From positions 1 through 16,111 of the forward strand of contig JAHHTX010000045.1 of the NCBI GenBank assembly GCA_020024255.1: a stretch of 16,111 bases of DNA. Direction: 5' to 3'. This document shows, one piece after another, positions 6,013 to 14,585 of this stretch. Positions within the stretch are counted from its first letter, which is position 1. Every line of letters starts with the position of its first letter. The stretch comes from Anaerotignum sp. (GTDB lineage: Bacteria > Bacillota > Clostridia > Lachnospirales > Anaerotignaceae). The notes under the pieces were generated by a model. The model was not told the DNA's origin, did no database searches, and saw nothing but the letters and a program-made list of their open reading frames with translations. Both the position numbers and the translations under genes were made by a program.

Positions 6013-8847
6013 ATGAAAAACCATATTGTCATACGAGGTGCCAGAGAGCATAATCTGAAAAACGTTGACTTGACAATTCCTAGGGATAAAATGGTTGTAT
6101 TTACAGGGGTTAGTGGCTCAGGAAAAAGCTCCCTTGCTTTTGATACCCTATATGCAGAAGGACAAAGGCGGTATGTAGAATCCCTTTCTTCTTATGCAAG
6201 ACAGTTTTTAGGACAGATGGAAAAGCCAGATGTAGACCAAATTGATGGGCTTTCCCCTGCTATTTCCATTGACCAAAAAACCACAAGTCACAATCCCCGT
6301 TCCACCGTCGGCACGGTTACGGAAATTTATGACTATCTTCGACTGCTCTATGCCAGAATCGGTATTCCCCATTGTCCCAAATGTGGTAAGGAAATCAAAA
6401 AACAAACGATTGATCAGATTGTAGACCGTATTTCCGAGTTGCCAGAAAGAACAAAAATACAGCTTCTTGCACCTGTAGTACGGGGCAGAAAAGGTGAACA
6501 CTTAAAATTATTGGAGGATGCCAAAAAAAGCGGATATGTCCGTGTGCGTGTAGATGGTATCATTTATGACTTATCCGAAGAAATCAAACCCGAAAAAAAT
6601 AAAAAGCACAATATTGAAATCATTGTGGATCGTCTGGTTATTCGAGATGGCATACAAAAAAGACTGACAGAATCCATTGAAACTGTCATGGCATTAACGG
6701 GTGGTCTTTTAACGGTTGATGTAAATCAAGGCGAAAATGAACTGGTTTTCAGCCAGAATTTCTCCTGCCCCGACTGCGGCATTGACCTTATGGAAATTGA
6801 GCCGAGATTATTTTCTTTCAACAATCCAAGTGGTGCCTGCCCTTCTTGTACCGGCTTGGGTATGCAGATGAAATTTGATGAGCAGTTGATTGTGCCAAAC
6901 GAAAATCTTTCGATTTTGCAAGGTGCAATTACTGCCCCCGGCTATAATTCGATTACAAATAAAGACAGTATGAGTCGTATACTTTTTGAAACATTGTCTA
7001 AAACATATGATTTCTCTTTGGAAACGCCTTTCTGTGAACTGACAAAAGAAATACGTCATATCATATTCTATGGAACAGGTGGAAAGAAACTGCGGATTAC
7101 CTATACCAACCAACGTGGAACAGGGACTTACGATTATGATTTTGAAGGGATTATCCCCAATCTGCAAAGAAGATATCGGGAAACATCAGAGTCTATGCGT
7201 GGGGAATATGAGGAGTATATGACGAATATCCAATGCCCTGTTTGCCACGGACAAAGGTTGCGTCCCGAAGTTCTTGGTATTACGGTGGGAGGTAAAAATA
7301 TTTCAGAAGTAACAGATTTATCTGTTACGGATATTCAGAAATTCTTTTCTGAACTGCATTTGACAGGCAGAGAAGAAATGATTGGAGAACGTATTCTAAA
7401 GGAAATCCGTGCCAGAATCGGTTTTTTGGCAGATGTAGGACTGGAATATTTAACTTTGTCCAGAGCCGCAGGCACATTATCCGGTGGCGAATCACAACGT
7501 ATTCGTTTGGCAACACAAATTGGCTCAGGACTGGTTGGCGTAGTTTATATTCTTGATGAACCGAGTATTGGACTGCATCAACGAGATAATGATAGGCTGT
7601 TAAAAACATTGCAGCATCTCCGTGATTTGGGTAATTCTCTTATTGTGGTAGAGCATGATGAAGATACTATGTATGCAGCAGACTGCATTGTAGATGTTGG
7701 ACCGGGTGCAGGCAAAGAAGGCGGAGAAATCATTTGTGTCGGCACAGTAGATGAAATTAAAGCCTGTACTGCATCTGTTACGGGTGATTACCTAAGCGGC
7801 AGAAAAAAAATTGCTGTACCAAAAGAACGACGAAAAATCAACAAAAAGGCTATGCTCCGTATCACCAAGGCATCAGAAAACAATTTGAAGAATATCAAAG
7901 TAGAAATTCCCCTTGGCGTTTTTACCTGTGTAACAGGAGTCAGTGGTTCGGGAAAAAGCTCTTTGGTCAATGAAATTCTCTATAAACGTCTTGCAAAAGA
8001 TTTGAATCATGCGAAGTTGCGTCCGGGAAAACATGGTGATATAACGGGACAAGATGCCTTGGATAAAGTCATCAATATTGACCAGTCCCCCATTGGCAGA
8101 ACACCAAGAAGCAATCCTGCAACGTATACAGGGGTTTTTGATATGATACGGGACGTATTTGCCCAGACAACAGAAGCCAAGATGCGTGGCTATCAAAAAG
8201 GGCGGTTTAGTTTCAACGTAAAAGGCGGTCGCTGTGAAGCCTGTACAGGAGATGGTATAATCAAAATTGAAATGCACTTTCTTCCGGATATTTATGTTCC
8301 CTGTGAAGTCTGCCATGGTAAGCGATATAACAGAGAAACGCTTGAAGTGAAATATAAAGGTAAAACCATTTCCGATGTACTGGAAATGACTGTTGAGGAA
8401 GCACTTTCCTTTTTTGAGAATATCCCCCGAATCAAAAGCAAGTTGCAAACCCTCTACGATGTGGGTCTTTCCTATGTACAGCTTGGGCAGTCTTCCACCA
8501 CACTGTCCGGCGGCGAAGCACAACGTGTAAAATTGGCAACGGAACTGAGTAAACGCAGTACAGGTCGCACTATGTATATATTGGATGAACCCACCACAGG
8601 ACTGCATATGGCAGACGTTCATAAGCTCGTGCAAATTCTGCAGCGACTGACGGAAGGCGGCAATACAGTTGTTGTCATTGAGCATAATTTAGATGTCATT
8701 AAAACTGCTGATTATATCATAGACTTGGGGCCGGAAGGCGGCATAGGTGGTGGTACTGTTGTTGGCTGTGGTACGCCAGAGGAAATCTGTAAAATCGAAA
8801 ATTCCTATACCGGCAAGTATTTAAAACCATATTTAGAAAAAGGTTAA
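6013..8847 (+). CDS. uvrA: Excinuclease ABC subunit A (UvrA)
   Basis: UvrA is the dimeric ABC-type ATPase that finds bulky DNA lesions and hands them to UvrB. The frame is open from 5965 (ATG inside uvrB), but the ATG at 6013 is preferred: it gives the usual N-terminus (MKNHIVIRGAREHNLKNVDL) with AAGGGAA upstream. In the resulting 944-residue protein I see Walker A motifs at 32-39 and 642-649 (both GVSGSGKS), and ABC signatures LSGGES (489-494) and LSGGEA (831-836). Each signature is followed by a Walker B ending LDEP. Zinc-binding cysteines are at 252/255/276/279 and 741/744/764/767, with extra CxxC pairs near 121-124 and 408-411. All hallmark residues are intact. It shares the SOS promoter of uvrB and ends ten bases before a strong terminator. 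uvrC is not in the window. Confidence 0.98.
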   Translation: MKNHIVIRGAREHNLKNVDLTIPRDKMVVFTGVSGSGKSSLAFDTLYAEGQRRYVESLSSYARQFLGQMEKPDVDQIDGLSPAISIDQKTTSHNPRSTVGTVTEIYDYLRLLYARIGIPHCPKCGKEIKKQTIDQIVDRISELPERTKIQLLAPVVRGRKGEHLKLLEDAKKSGYVRVRVDGIIYDLSEEIKPEKNKKHNIEIIVDRLVIRDGIQKRLTESIETVMALTGGLLTVDVNQGENELVFSQNFSCPDCGIDLMEIEPRLFSFNNPSGACPSCTGLGMQMKFDEQLIVPNENLSILQGAITAPGYNSITNKDSMSRILFETLSKTYDFSLETPFCELTKEIRHIIFYGTGGKKLRITYTNQRGTGTYDYDFEGIIPNLQRRYRETSESMRGEYEEYMTNIQCPVCHGQRLRPEVLGITVGGKNISEVTDLSVTDIQKFFSELHLTGREEMIGERILKEIRARIGFLADVGLEYLTLSRAAGTLSGGESQRIRLATQIGSGLVGVVYILDEPSIGLHQRDNDRLLKTLQHLRDLGNSLIVVEHDEDTMYAADCIVDVGPGAGKEGGEIICVGTVDEIKACTASVTGDYLSGRKKIAVPKERRKINKKAMLRITKASENNLKNIKVEIPLGVFTCVTGVSGSGKSSLVNEILYKRLAKDLNHAKLRPGKHGDITGQDALDKVINIDQSPIGRTPRSNPATYTGVFDMIRDVFAQTTEAKMRGYQKGRFSFNVKGGRCEACTGDGIIKIEMHFLPDIYVPCEVCHGKRYNRETLEVKYKGKTISDVLEMTVEEALSFFENIPRIKSKLQTLYDVGLSYVQLGQSSTTLSGGEAQRVKLATELSKRSTGRTMYILDEPTTGLHMADVHKLVQILQRLTEGGNTVVVIEHNLDVIKTADYIIDLGPEGGIGGGTVVGCGTPEEICKIENSYTGKYLKPYLEKG

Positions 8848-8857
8848 TGTTACAAAC

Positions 8858-8904
8858 AAAATACGCTCTCTTTCAAGAAGAACTCTTGCAGGAGAGCGTA
8901 TTTT
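8858..8904 (+). terminator. Terminator of uvrBA
   Basis: A 13-bp perfect stem (8858-8870 with 8892-8904) has an inner CAAGA/TCTTG extension in its loop. The right arm ends in TTTT. It starts ten bases after the uvrA stop codon. Confidence 0.85.
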
Positions 8905-9053
8905 CAGTTGCAGTGTTTGTACGATTGATAAGATTTGGAATTCTCTTGAGAAAACCACAGCCAAGAACATTTCTATCACATTTGTAATAAATCCATTTTG
9001 TGGTATCAACGTAATACATAATTTTTGTATGAAGTTGCCTTTTGATAAAGTAT

Positions 9054-9092
9054 AAAAAAATTGACTTCGTTTTCAACGAAGTCAGTTTTTTT
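9054..9092 (-). terminator. Bidirectional terminator at the end of rseP
   Basis: A 10-bp stem, 9062-9071 with 9075-9084, has a three-base loop. On the minus strand it is followed by seven U (9054-9060 on plus); on the plus strand it is also followed by seven U (9086-9092). It sits directly against the rseP stop codon, closes the six-gene operon, and could back up the uvrA terminator from the other side. The 150 bases between the two terminators hold nothing I can name. Confidence 0.88.
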
Positions 9093-10170
9093 AAAATATT
9101 TTCGTGATGTCCATATAAATGACAAATGCCATAAAGCCCATAATAAATAGAAAGCCCATAAATTGCAGTTTTTCTTCTGTTTCCATAGATAAAGGTTTCC
9201 TCCGGATTGCCTCAATAAGCAAGGTCAATATTCGCCCACCATCTAGCGAAGGAATAGGGAATAAATTTAAAACACCTAAATTGGCACTTAATACAGCGGC
9301 AATATACACAACATTCTGTACAGCGGCTTTTAAGCTGTAAGCCAATCCTGCCTCGTAGCTGTCCCCTACCATCTTAATAATGCTGATTGGACCACCATAC
9401 TCGTCTTTATCTGCATTAAAGGTAAAGACACGAAGTAATCCTTGTGCTGTGGTATAGACATAGTATCGCATGGCATACCAACTGTAGTGCACGGTATCCC
9501 TAAAAGTGGCTTTCTCATAGCCTTCTACGGGTTCTGCGAACATTCCGACATTGATTTTTGGTGTAAATCCCATAAGATACCGCTGATACTCCTCTGAAAA
9601 AGCAGGTGTCAATGTAAAATGATAAAGTGAATCCCCCCTTTTGATTTCTAAATCAACGGGTTTTTCTGCATTTTGAAACATAATATTCTGCATTTCTTCA
9701 TAGATATGAATTTTCTTTCCATTGATACGGGAAATCTCATCTCCTGGTTGCAAACCGATTTCCGCCGCCGGAGAATTTGCTGCAACCTCAGTGATAATGG
9801 GCTCTGTCAGTGTAGAGGTGGCTGACAGTCCGAAAATAAAAACAATTGCCAACAGGAAATTCATAAAAGGGCCTGCTGCCATAACTGCCAAACGGACACC
9901 GATGGATTTTGAGAAAAAGGAACGTTCGTCGATTTCTCCTTCCTCTGTCAGTCCGTGCATACGGCAATAACCGCCAAGCGGCAGAAGATGCAGGCTGTAC
10001 TCCGTTTCTCCTACTTGTTTGGAACAGAGTTTTTTGCCCATACCTACCGCAAACTCCTCAACGTGTATTCCTGTCAGCTTTGCAACAATAAAATGTCCAA
10101 ATTCATGTACAATAACCAATACGCCAATAACAATCAGCGCAATTATAATGGAAGAAAGTATGGAAATCAC
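9091..10170 (-). CDS. rseP: RseP-type site-2 protease (M50, PDZ)
   Basis: This is an intramembrane zinc metalloprotease (RseP/RasP/YluC type) that cleaves membrane anchors such as anti-sigma factors and signal-peptide remnants. The 359-residue frame has HEFGH (22-26, HExxH zinc site) in the first membrane helix, the LLPLGGY turn (62-68), a PDZ domain (about 122-190), and NLFPIPSLDGGR (302-313) carrying the third zinc ligand. Several hydrophobic helices surround these. The start is unusual: no ATG is near. The in-frame GTG at 10168-10170 is embedded in the AGGAGGTG Shine-Dalgarno sequence, while an in-frame ATA at 10159-10161 lies at ideal spacing and would give a family-like N-terminus with the first zinc His at residue 19. 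It is last in the pyrH-rseP operon, 16 bases after dxr. Confidence 0.95.
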   Translation of the reverse strand: MISILSSIIIALIVIGVLVIVHEFGHFIVAKLTGIHVEEFAVGMGKKLCSKQVGETEYSLHLLPLGGYCRMHGLTEEGEIDERSFFSKSIGVRLAVMAAGPFMNFLLAIVFIFGLSATSTLTEPIITEVAANSPAAEIGLQPGDEISRINGKKIHIYEEMQNIMFQNAEKPVDLEIKRGDSLYHFTLTPAFSEEYQRYLMGFTPKINVGMFAEPVEGYEKATFRDTVHYSWYAMRYYVYTTAQGLLRVFTFNADKDEYGGPISIIKMVGDSYEAGLAYSLKAAVQNVVYIAAVLSANLGVLNLFPIPSLDGGRILTLLIEAIRRKPLSMETEEKLQFMGFLFIMGFMAFVIYMDITKIF

Positions 10171-10186
10171 CTCCTAAAAAATACGC

Positions 10187-11329
10187 TCAATTTGTATGCA
10201 AGGCAAATTCTCTTGCCCATTTGTCTGCTTTCAATAAATCTGCAAGGGTTCTACTTTCCTGTACAGTATATGCGTTCATGGTTTTTTCTATTAGTACAGG
10301 TATCTGCAAAAATCCGATTTCTCCCGACAAAAATTTTGCAACGGCAATTTCATTTGCACCGTTCAGCACAGCAGGCATAGTACCGCCTGTTTCCAAAGCA
10401 CGATATGCAAGGGAAAGGCAAGGGAAGGTTTCCGTATCTGGATGAGAAAACGTAAGAGTTCCCCGTTTTGTAAAATCTACTTTCGGAAAAGGATTTGCCA
10501 TACGCTTTGGATAGGTCAACGCATACTGTATCGGTACACGCATATCCGGCTCTCCCATCTGTGCCATAATTGCACCGTCTGCATATTCCACAGCGGAATG
10601 AACAATACTTTGGGGATGCACCAGAACCTCAATTTGGTTAGTTTCTACACCAAAGAGCCATTTTGCCTCCATTACCTCCAACCCTTTATTCATCAATGTT
10701 GCAGAATCTACTGTGATTTTCTTTCCCATAGACCAATTTGGATGTGAAAGCGCATCAGCAATGGTAACATTTTGCAGTTCTGCCTTGGTTTTACCAAGGA
10801 ACGGCCCACCGGAAGCTGTCAGGAGAATACGATGAATTTGGTTTCCTTGATTTCCCTGTAATGCCTGAAAAATTGCCGAATGTTCACTGTCTACAGGATA
10901 AATGGAAATGCCTTTTTCCTTTGCCAAATCCATGACCAGTTGACCAGCAGAAACAAGCGTTTCTTTATTGGCAAGCGCAATATTTTTGCCTGCGGAAATA
11001 GCGGCGAAAGTAGGCTCCAATCCGACATTTCCCACAACAGAAGTAACAACAGTATCAATCTCTGTCATGGTGGCAATGGCGATTAACCCTTCCATACCGG
11101 AAAGCACCTGACAACCTGTACCTGTCAGTCGTGCCTTTAATTCTTTTGCATATGTTTCTTCCATGACCGCCACAAGACGGGGGCGGAATTTTCTTGCCTG
11201 TTGTTCCAATAAATCTATATTTTTGTTTCCACTGATTCCTGCAACATGGATATTTCCTAACATTTCCACAACTTCCAGAGTTTGTGTACCAATGGAACCG
11301 GTAGAACCCAAAACGGAAATCGCACGCAT
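10187..11329 (-). CDS. dxr: 1-deoxy-D-xylulose 5-phosphate reductoisomerase
   Basis: Dxr (IspC) converts 1-deoxy-D-xylulose 5-phosphate to 2-C-methyl-D-erythritol 4-phosphate with NADPH, the committed step of the MEP isoprenoid pathway in the cytosol. The 380-residue product has the NADPH loop GSTGSIG (8-14), the NKETLVSAG segment (121-129), metal ligands in DSEH (Asp147, Glu149), the TASGGPF loop (171-177), HPNW in the flexible flap (196-199), and NKGLEVMEA (214-222) with the remaining acidic ligands. The frame extends to 11383, but the ATG at 11327-11329 follows AGAGGTG and starts right at the Rossmann fold. The gene sits between cdsA (31-base gap) and rseP (16 bases). Isoprenoid precursors from this step feed UppS, encoded in the same operon. 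Confidence 0.98.
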   Translation of the reverse strand: MRAISVLGSTGSIGTQTLEVVEMLGNIHVAGISGNKNIDLLEQQARKFRPRLVAVMEETYAKELKARLTGTGCQVLSGMEGLIAIATMTEIDTVVTSVVGNVGLEPTFAAISAGKNIALANKETLVSAGQLVMDLAKEKGISIYPVDSEHSAIFQALQGNQGNQIHRILLTASGGPFLGKTKAELQNVTIADALSHPNWSMGKKITVDSATLMNKGLEVMEAKWLFGVETNQIEVLVHPQSIVHSAVEYADGAIMAQMGEPDMRVPIQYALTYPKRMANPFPKVDFTKRGTLTFSHPDTETFPCLSLAYRALETGGTMPAVLNGANEIAVAKFLSGEIGFLQIPVLIEKTMNAYTVQESRTLADLLKADKWAREFALHTN

Positions 11330-11360
11330 ATTTAACACCTCTGTTATATATTGATACATA

Positions 11361-12194
11361 TTAAATGTGTAATGAAGTACCAAGATTGATATGGGATAAA
11401 CAAATAATAATATAATACACTGCAGGTGCTGTCAGAAGCACACTGTCAAAACGGTCAATGATGCCGCCATGACCGGGAATCAGATTGCCAAAGTCTTTGA
11501 TTCCTGTCAAACGTTTCATGGAAGATGCTGCCAGGTCACCAAATTGGGACAAAATTGAGCCAATGAAACCTGTCACACCACAAATCAAAAGAATAACTTC
11601 ATTTCCTGTGTCAGCAAAATGTTGAATCAAAAGTCCGTATAAAAGTGCCAAAACCGTGGCTGTCACAATACCGCCTACAGAACCTTCTATGGTTTTATTG
11701 GGACTGAGTGTTGGAATTAGCTTATGCTTTCCGCAGATAACCCCTGTAAAATATGCACCGGTGTCACAACCAAAGGCAGAGATAAATGCCAACCATACAA
11801 GCCATTGCCCATCAGGACATTGTCTAATCAAATAGATGTGAGAAAGCAGAAAGCAGGCATAGAAGAAGCCAAAAAAGCCACTCATACCCTCTACAATATT
11901 CGTCTTTTGATGAAACAAAACCGTATAAATTAAAAGCACAACAAGGAAAACGGAGACAAATATATTAAATAAATAATTTGCATAGATTTTTTCTAAAAAA
12001 ACTATATAAAAAATAGCAAACGCATAGCATATTATGTGCAACGCTTTGTTATTTTTGGAAAACGCCTGATAGAATTCATACATTCCAATCAAACTCAATA
12101 CTCCTATGGTAATTTTCAGCCAAAGACCGCCACTTACTACCAGAAATATCAGCAGCGGAAGCAATACAACAGCCGAAATAATTCTTGTTTTCAT
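11361..12194 (-). CDS. cdsA: Phosphatidate cytidylyltransferase
   Basis: CdsA makes CDP-diacylglycerol from phosphatidic acid and CTP, the branch point for membrane phospholipids. The 277-residue integral membrane protein has about eight hydrophobic helices. It carries SPNKTIEGSVGG (164-175) and the family signature from about Ser224 to Ser251, containing KRLTGIKD, PGHGG and DRFDS, with the metal-binding aspartates. The ATG follows AGGGGGCG. It lies 19 bases after uppS and 31 before dxr, in the usual Firmicutes order. The length is normal and nothing is missing. Confidence 0.97.
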   Translation of the reverse strand: MKTRIISAVVLLPLLIFLVVSGGLWLKITIGVLSLIGMYEFYQAFSKNNKALHIICYAFAIFYIVFLEKIYANYLFNIFVSVFLVVLLIYTVLFHQKTNIVEGMSGFFGFFYACFLLSHIYLIRQCPDGQWLVWLAFISAFGCDTGAYFTGVICGKHKLIPTLSPNKTIEGSVGGIVTATVLALLYGLLIQHFADTGNEVILLICGVTGFIGSILSQFGDLAASSMKRLTGIKDFGNLIPGHGGIIDRFDSVLLTAPAVYYIIICLSHINLGTSLHI

Positions 12195-12213
12195 CTGCTT
12201 CGCCCCCTATTTC

Positions 12214-12954
12214 TCATCTGCCACCAAAACGACGTTCTCTGTTTTGATAGCTGTAAATGGCTTCTTCTAAGGATTGTCTGTTAAAATCAGGCCATAATGT
12301 ATCCGTAAAATAAAATTCGGAATAAGCAATTTGCCAAAGCAGAAAATTGCTGATACGCTCCTCACCGCTAGTACGTATAACCAATTCTGGATCAGGTGTA
12401 CCTGCCGTATCCAAAAACGATTCAATCGTATCTTCTGTTATGGTTTCACTGTCTAATGCACCCTTTTCTATTTGGACAGCCAGTTTTTGAACGGCACGAC
12501 ACAATTCGTCACGTCCGCCATAATTTAAAGCGATATGCACAAAGAGACCATCTTTATCTTTGGACAGCTTTTCAATTTCCCGTATCTGTTCCTGAATATC
12601 CCCATCTAATCGGCTAATTTCCCCAATAACGTTCATCTTCACATTGTCCTTCATAAAGCGGCGGAAATATGTTTTCAAATACTGCCGCAGCAAATCCATA
12701 ATGGCGTCCACTTCTTCCTGCGAGCGTTTCCAGTTCTCTGTGGAAAAAGCGTATACTGTCAAATGTTTTACACCTAAAGCACGGCAATCATCAATAATTC
12801 TTTCCAAAGCCTCTGCCCCTGCCTTGTGACCGGCTTTTCTTGGCAAAGAGCGTTTTTTTGCCCATCTACCGTTTCCGTCCATGATAATGGCAATATGATT
12901 GGGAATCCTTGTCATATCAATTTCCAGTGTTTGTGTTCCTTTTTGAAAAAACAT
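12214..12954 (-). CDS. uppS: Isoprenyl transferase (undecaprenyl-PP synthase)
   Basis: This cis-prenyltransferase extends farnesyl-PP with isopentenyl-PP to undecaprenyl-PP, the lipid carrier for peptidoglycan and other wall polymers. The 246-residue protein has the catalytic Asp26 in IIMDGNGRWAKKR, the YAFSTENW block, and the C-terminal signature RTSGEERISNFLLWQ followed by AYSEFYF and LWPDF. The frame is open to 12975, but the ATG at 12952-12954 is the start because GGAGG lies nine bases before it; the earlier ATG precedes the Shine-Dalgarno sequence. A hairpin lies in the 74-base gap between frr and this gene. Confidence 0.97.
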   Translation of the reverse strand: MFFQKGTQTLEIDMTRIPNHIAIIMDGNGRWAKKRSLPRKAGHKAGAEALERIIDDCRALGVKHLTVYAFSTENWKRSQEEVDAIMDLLRQYLKTYFRRFMKDNVKMNVIGEISRLDGDIQEQIREIEKLSKDKDGLFVHIALNYGGRDELCRAVQKLAVQIEKGALDSETITEDTIESFLDTAGTPDPELVIRTSGEERISNFLLWQIAYSEFYFTDTLWPDFNRQSLEEAIYSYQNRERRFGGR

Positions 12955-12989
12955 GTGTTTTGTCCTCCATATCATGCAGTAACCAACAA

Positions 12990-13012
12990 TGCCCCTCTAA
13001 AGTAGAGGGGCA
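12990..13012 (-). other. Intercistronic hairpin between frr and uppS
   Basis: A perfect 10-bp GC-rich stem (12990-12999 with 13003-13012) has a three-base loop. On the minus strand it is followed by TTGTTGGTT, not a U run, so it is not a classical terminator. It could be a weak attenuator, an RNA-processing or 3'-end-protecting stem, or a partial stop that lowers expression of uppS and later genes relative to pyrH-frr. Confidence 0.6.
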
Positions 13013-13028
13013 CAGCATTGCAGAAAAA

Positions 13029-13586
13029 TTAAACAGCCAAGATGTCCTTACACTTATCGTCGCATTTCTTATCAATGAGTTCAATATATTTATCCGTCAT
13101 TTTCTGGATTTCATCTTCTAAGCCCTTCAATTCATCCTCTGTAATTTCCTTTTTCTTTTCCTGTTTTTTAAAGCTGTCAATAGCATCACGTCTGATATTG
13201 CGAACTGCAACTTTAGATGCTTCTGCTTTTTTCTTTACCTCTTTGTTCAGTTCTTTTCTTCTTTCTTCAGAAAGTTCAGGGAAAATCAAACGGATTACTT
13301 TGCCGTCATTCCCAGGATGAATACCCAACTCAGACATATTGATTGCCTTTTCGATTGCTTTGAGCATACTGGTATCCCAAGGCTGGATCTGAATCATACG
13401 AGGTTCAGGAACAGAAATATTTCCCACCTGATTGATTGGTGTGGGCGTATTGTAATAATCTACCATAATTCTGTCCAATACATGGGGATTTGCACGACCA
13501 GCACGAATTGTACTATAATCATTGTCCAATGCTGTCATAGTTTTGCTCATTTTTTCTTCATATACTTTTGTCAATTCAGATGCCAT
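13029..13586 (-). CDS. frr: Ribosome recycling factor
   Basis: RRF splits post-termination ribosomes together with EF-G. The 185-residue product is the standard length. It has the family core RAGRANPHVLDRI (28-40), YYNTPTPINQVGNISVPEPR, the IHPGNDGKVIRLIFPELSEERRKEL stretch, and a Lys/Glu-rich C-terminal helix of the three-helix bundle. The ATG follows GAGGAGG by eight bases. It lies 27 bases after pyrH and is followed by the hairpin at 12990-13012. Confidence 0.98.
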   Translation of the reverse strand: MASELTKVYEEKMSKTMTALDNDYSTIRAGRANPHVLDRIMVDYYNTPTPINQVGNISVPEPRMIQIQPWDTSMLKAIEKAINMSELGIHPGNDGKVIRLIFPELSEERRKELNKEVKKKAEASKVAVRNIRRDAIDSFKKQEKKKEITEDELKGLEDEIQKMTDKYIELIDKKCDDKCKDILAV

Positions 13587-13613
13587 TTAAAATTCCTCCT
13601 CAAGTTAAATTGT

Positions 13614-14321
13614 TTATGATACTGTTACCAGTGTACCAATTTTTTCCCCTTTTACTGCACGCATAATACTGTCTTTTTCATTAAGTCCGAAAATGACAAC
13701 GGGGATTTTTTGTTCAAAACAGAGTGCTGCTGCTGAAGTATCAATAACCTTCAAATTTTTCTTCACAATATCTTCGGAAGTAATGTTGTCAAATTTTTTT
13801 GCATTAGGGTTTACTGCCGGGTCATCATCATAGACCCCATCAATATTCTTTGCAAAGAATAAGCCGTCTACATCTAGTTCTGCACCACGCAATGCTGTAA
13901 TCGTATCTGTAGAAAAGAAAGGATGCCCAAGCCCTGCTGCAAAAATCAAGACTTCCCCTTTCTCCAAATGTGCCACTGCACTTTCTTTTGAAAACAATTC
14001 CGTTACAGTACCAATGGTAATCGGTGTTTGCACCACAGCATGAACACCCTGCTGACGGAAAGCATCTGCCAGATAAATGGCATTCATCACTGTTGCCAGC
14101 ATCCCAATCTGGTCGGCTTTTGTTCTGTCCATATTAGAATCTGCGCTTCTGCCTCTCCAAAAATTTCCACCGCCTACAACCAGACATACCTGTGTGCCCA
14201 TTTCCATAACCTGTCGGATCTGCTGCACCAAACCACTGATGACAGCATCATCGAAAGAAATCCCTTCTTGCTCACCGGCAAGTGCTTCTCCGCTCAATTT
14301 CAGCACAATTCTTTTATACAT
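13614..14321 (-). CDS. pyrH: UMP kinase
   Basis: PyrH phosphorylates UMP to UDP, an essential cytosolic step of pyrimidine nucleotide synthesis; the bacterial hexameric enzyme is allosterically controlled by GTP and UTP. The 235-residue product has the amino-acid-kinase start KRIVLKLSGEALAG (3-16), GGGNFWRGR, the DQIGMLATVMNA helix, the DGVYDDDP segment, and a complete C-terminus. AAGGAGG lies about 12 bases before the ATG. It is the first gene of a six-gene operon. In most Firmicutes rpsB and tsf precede it, but here the upstream neighbour is trmD, and pyrH has its own promoter (14463-14491) and a leader of about 130 bases. Confidence 0.98.
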   Translation of the reverse strand: MYKRIVLKLSGEALAGEQEGISFDDAVISGLVQQIRQVMEMGTQVCLVVGGGNFWRGRSADSNMDRTKADQIGMLATVMNAIYLADAFRQQGVHAVVQTPITIGTVTELFSKESAVAHLEKGEVLIFAAGLGHPFFSTDTITALRGAELDVDGLFFAKNIDGVYDDDPAVNPNAKKFDNITSEDIVKKNLKVIDTSAAALCFEQKIPVVIFGLNEKDSIMRAVKGEKIGTLVTVS

Positions 14322-14353
14322 ATTGAAAACAGCCTCCTTACCCTATAAATGTA

Positions 14354-14394
14354 CCATAAATATTATCAAATTGCCATAAATATTTTTCCATAAA
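14354..14394. repeat. Short direct repeats in the pyrH leader
   Basis: CCATAAATATT occurs at 14354-14364 and again exactly 20 bases on at 14374-14384, and CCATAAA recurs at 14388-14394. Read with pyrH the unit is AATATTTATGG. They lie between the promoter and the pyrH ribosome site, so they would be in the leader RNA. They could be protein-binding sites or chance in AT-rich DNA. Confidence 0.5.
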
Positions 14395-14415
14395 CAATCT
14401 TACTGTCTAATTTTA

Positions 14416-14440
14416 CTGCATAAATTTACAAATCATGCAG
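14416..14440 (-). other. Hairpin in the pyrH leader
   Basis: CTGCAT (14416-14421) pairs with ATGCAG (14435-14440), with a possible AAT/ATT extension inside. On the minus strand it falls about 15-40 bases after the predicted transcription start. On the plus strand it is followed by TTTTTATTT and would look like a terminator, but there is no plus-strand gene to end. Confidence 0.4.
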
Positions 14441-14462
14441 TTTTTATTTCTGCCAGTACATC

Positions 14463-14491
14463 ATTATACTATACTTAGATAAGGCAATCAA
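14463..14491 (-). promoter_or_regulatory. Sigma-A promoter of the pyrH operon
   Basis: On the minus strand TTGATT (14486-14491) and a perfect TATAAT (14463-14468) are separated by exactly 17 bases. Transcription would start near 14455, giving a leader of about 130 bases before pyrH. It is the best promoter match in the window and makes the six-gene operon independent of rimM-trmD. Confidence 0.8.
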
Positions 14492-14585
14492 TCTTTTTCG
14501 GATATTCTGTGAGATTCCTGTATCTTATCATAAGAAAAATTTATATCTTTTGTAAAGAAACAGCAAAACTGCACAAAAAATGGTA

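Noticed and set aside
7873..8685. A 270-residue open frame on the minus strand
   Set aside because: It lies entirely inside uvrA, antisense to it. The protein has no recognisable motif and uvrA is intact.
8873..9076. A 67-residue minus-strand frame between uvrA and rseP
   Set aside because: It overlaps both terminators, has a TTG start and no ribosome site. It is probably chance, or at most an old remnant.
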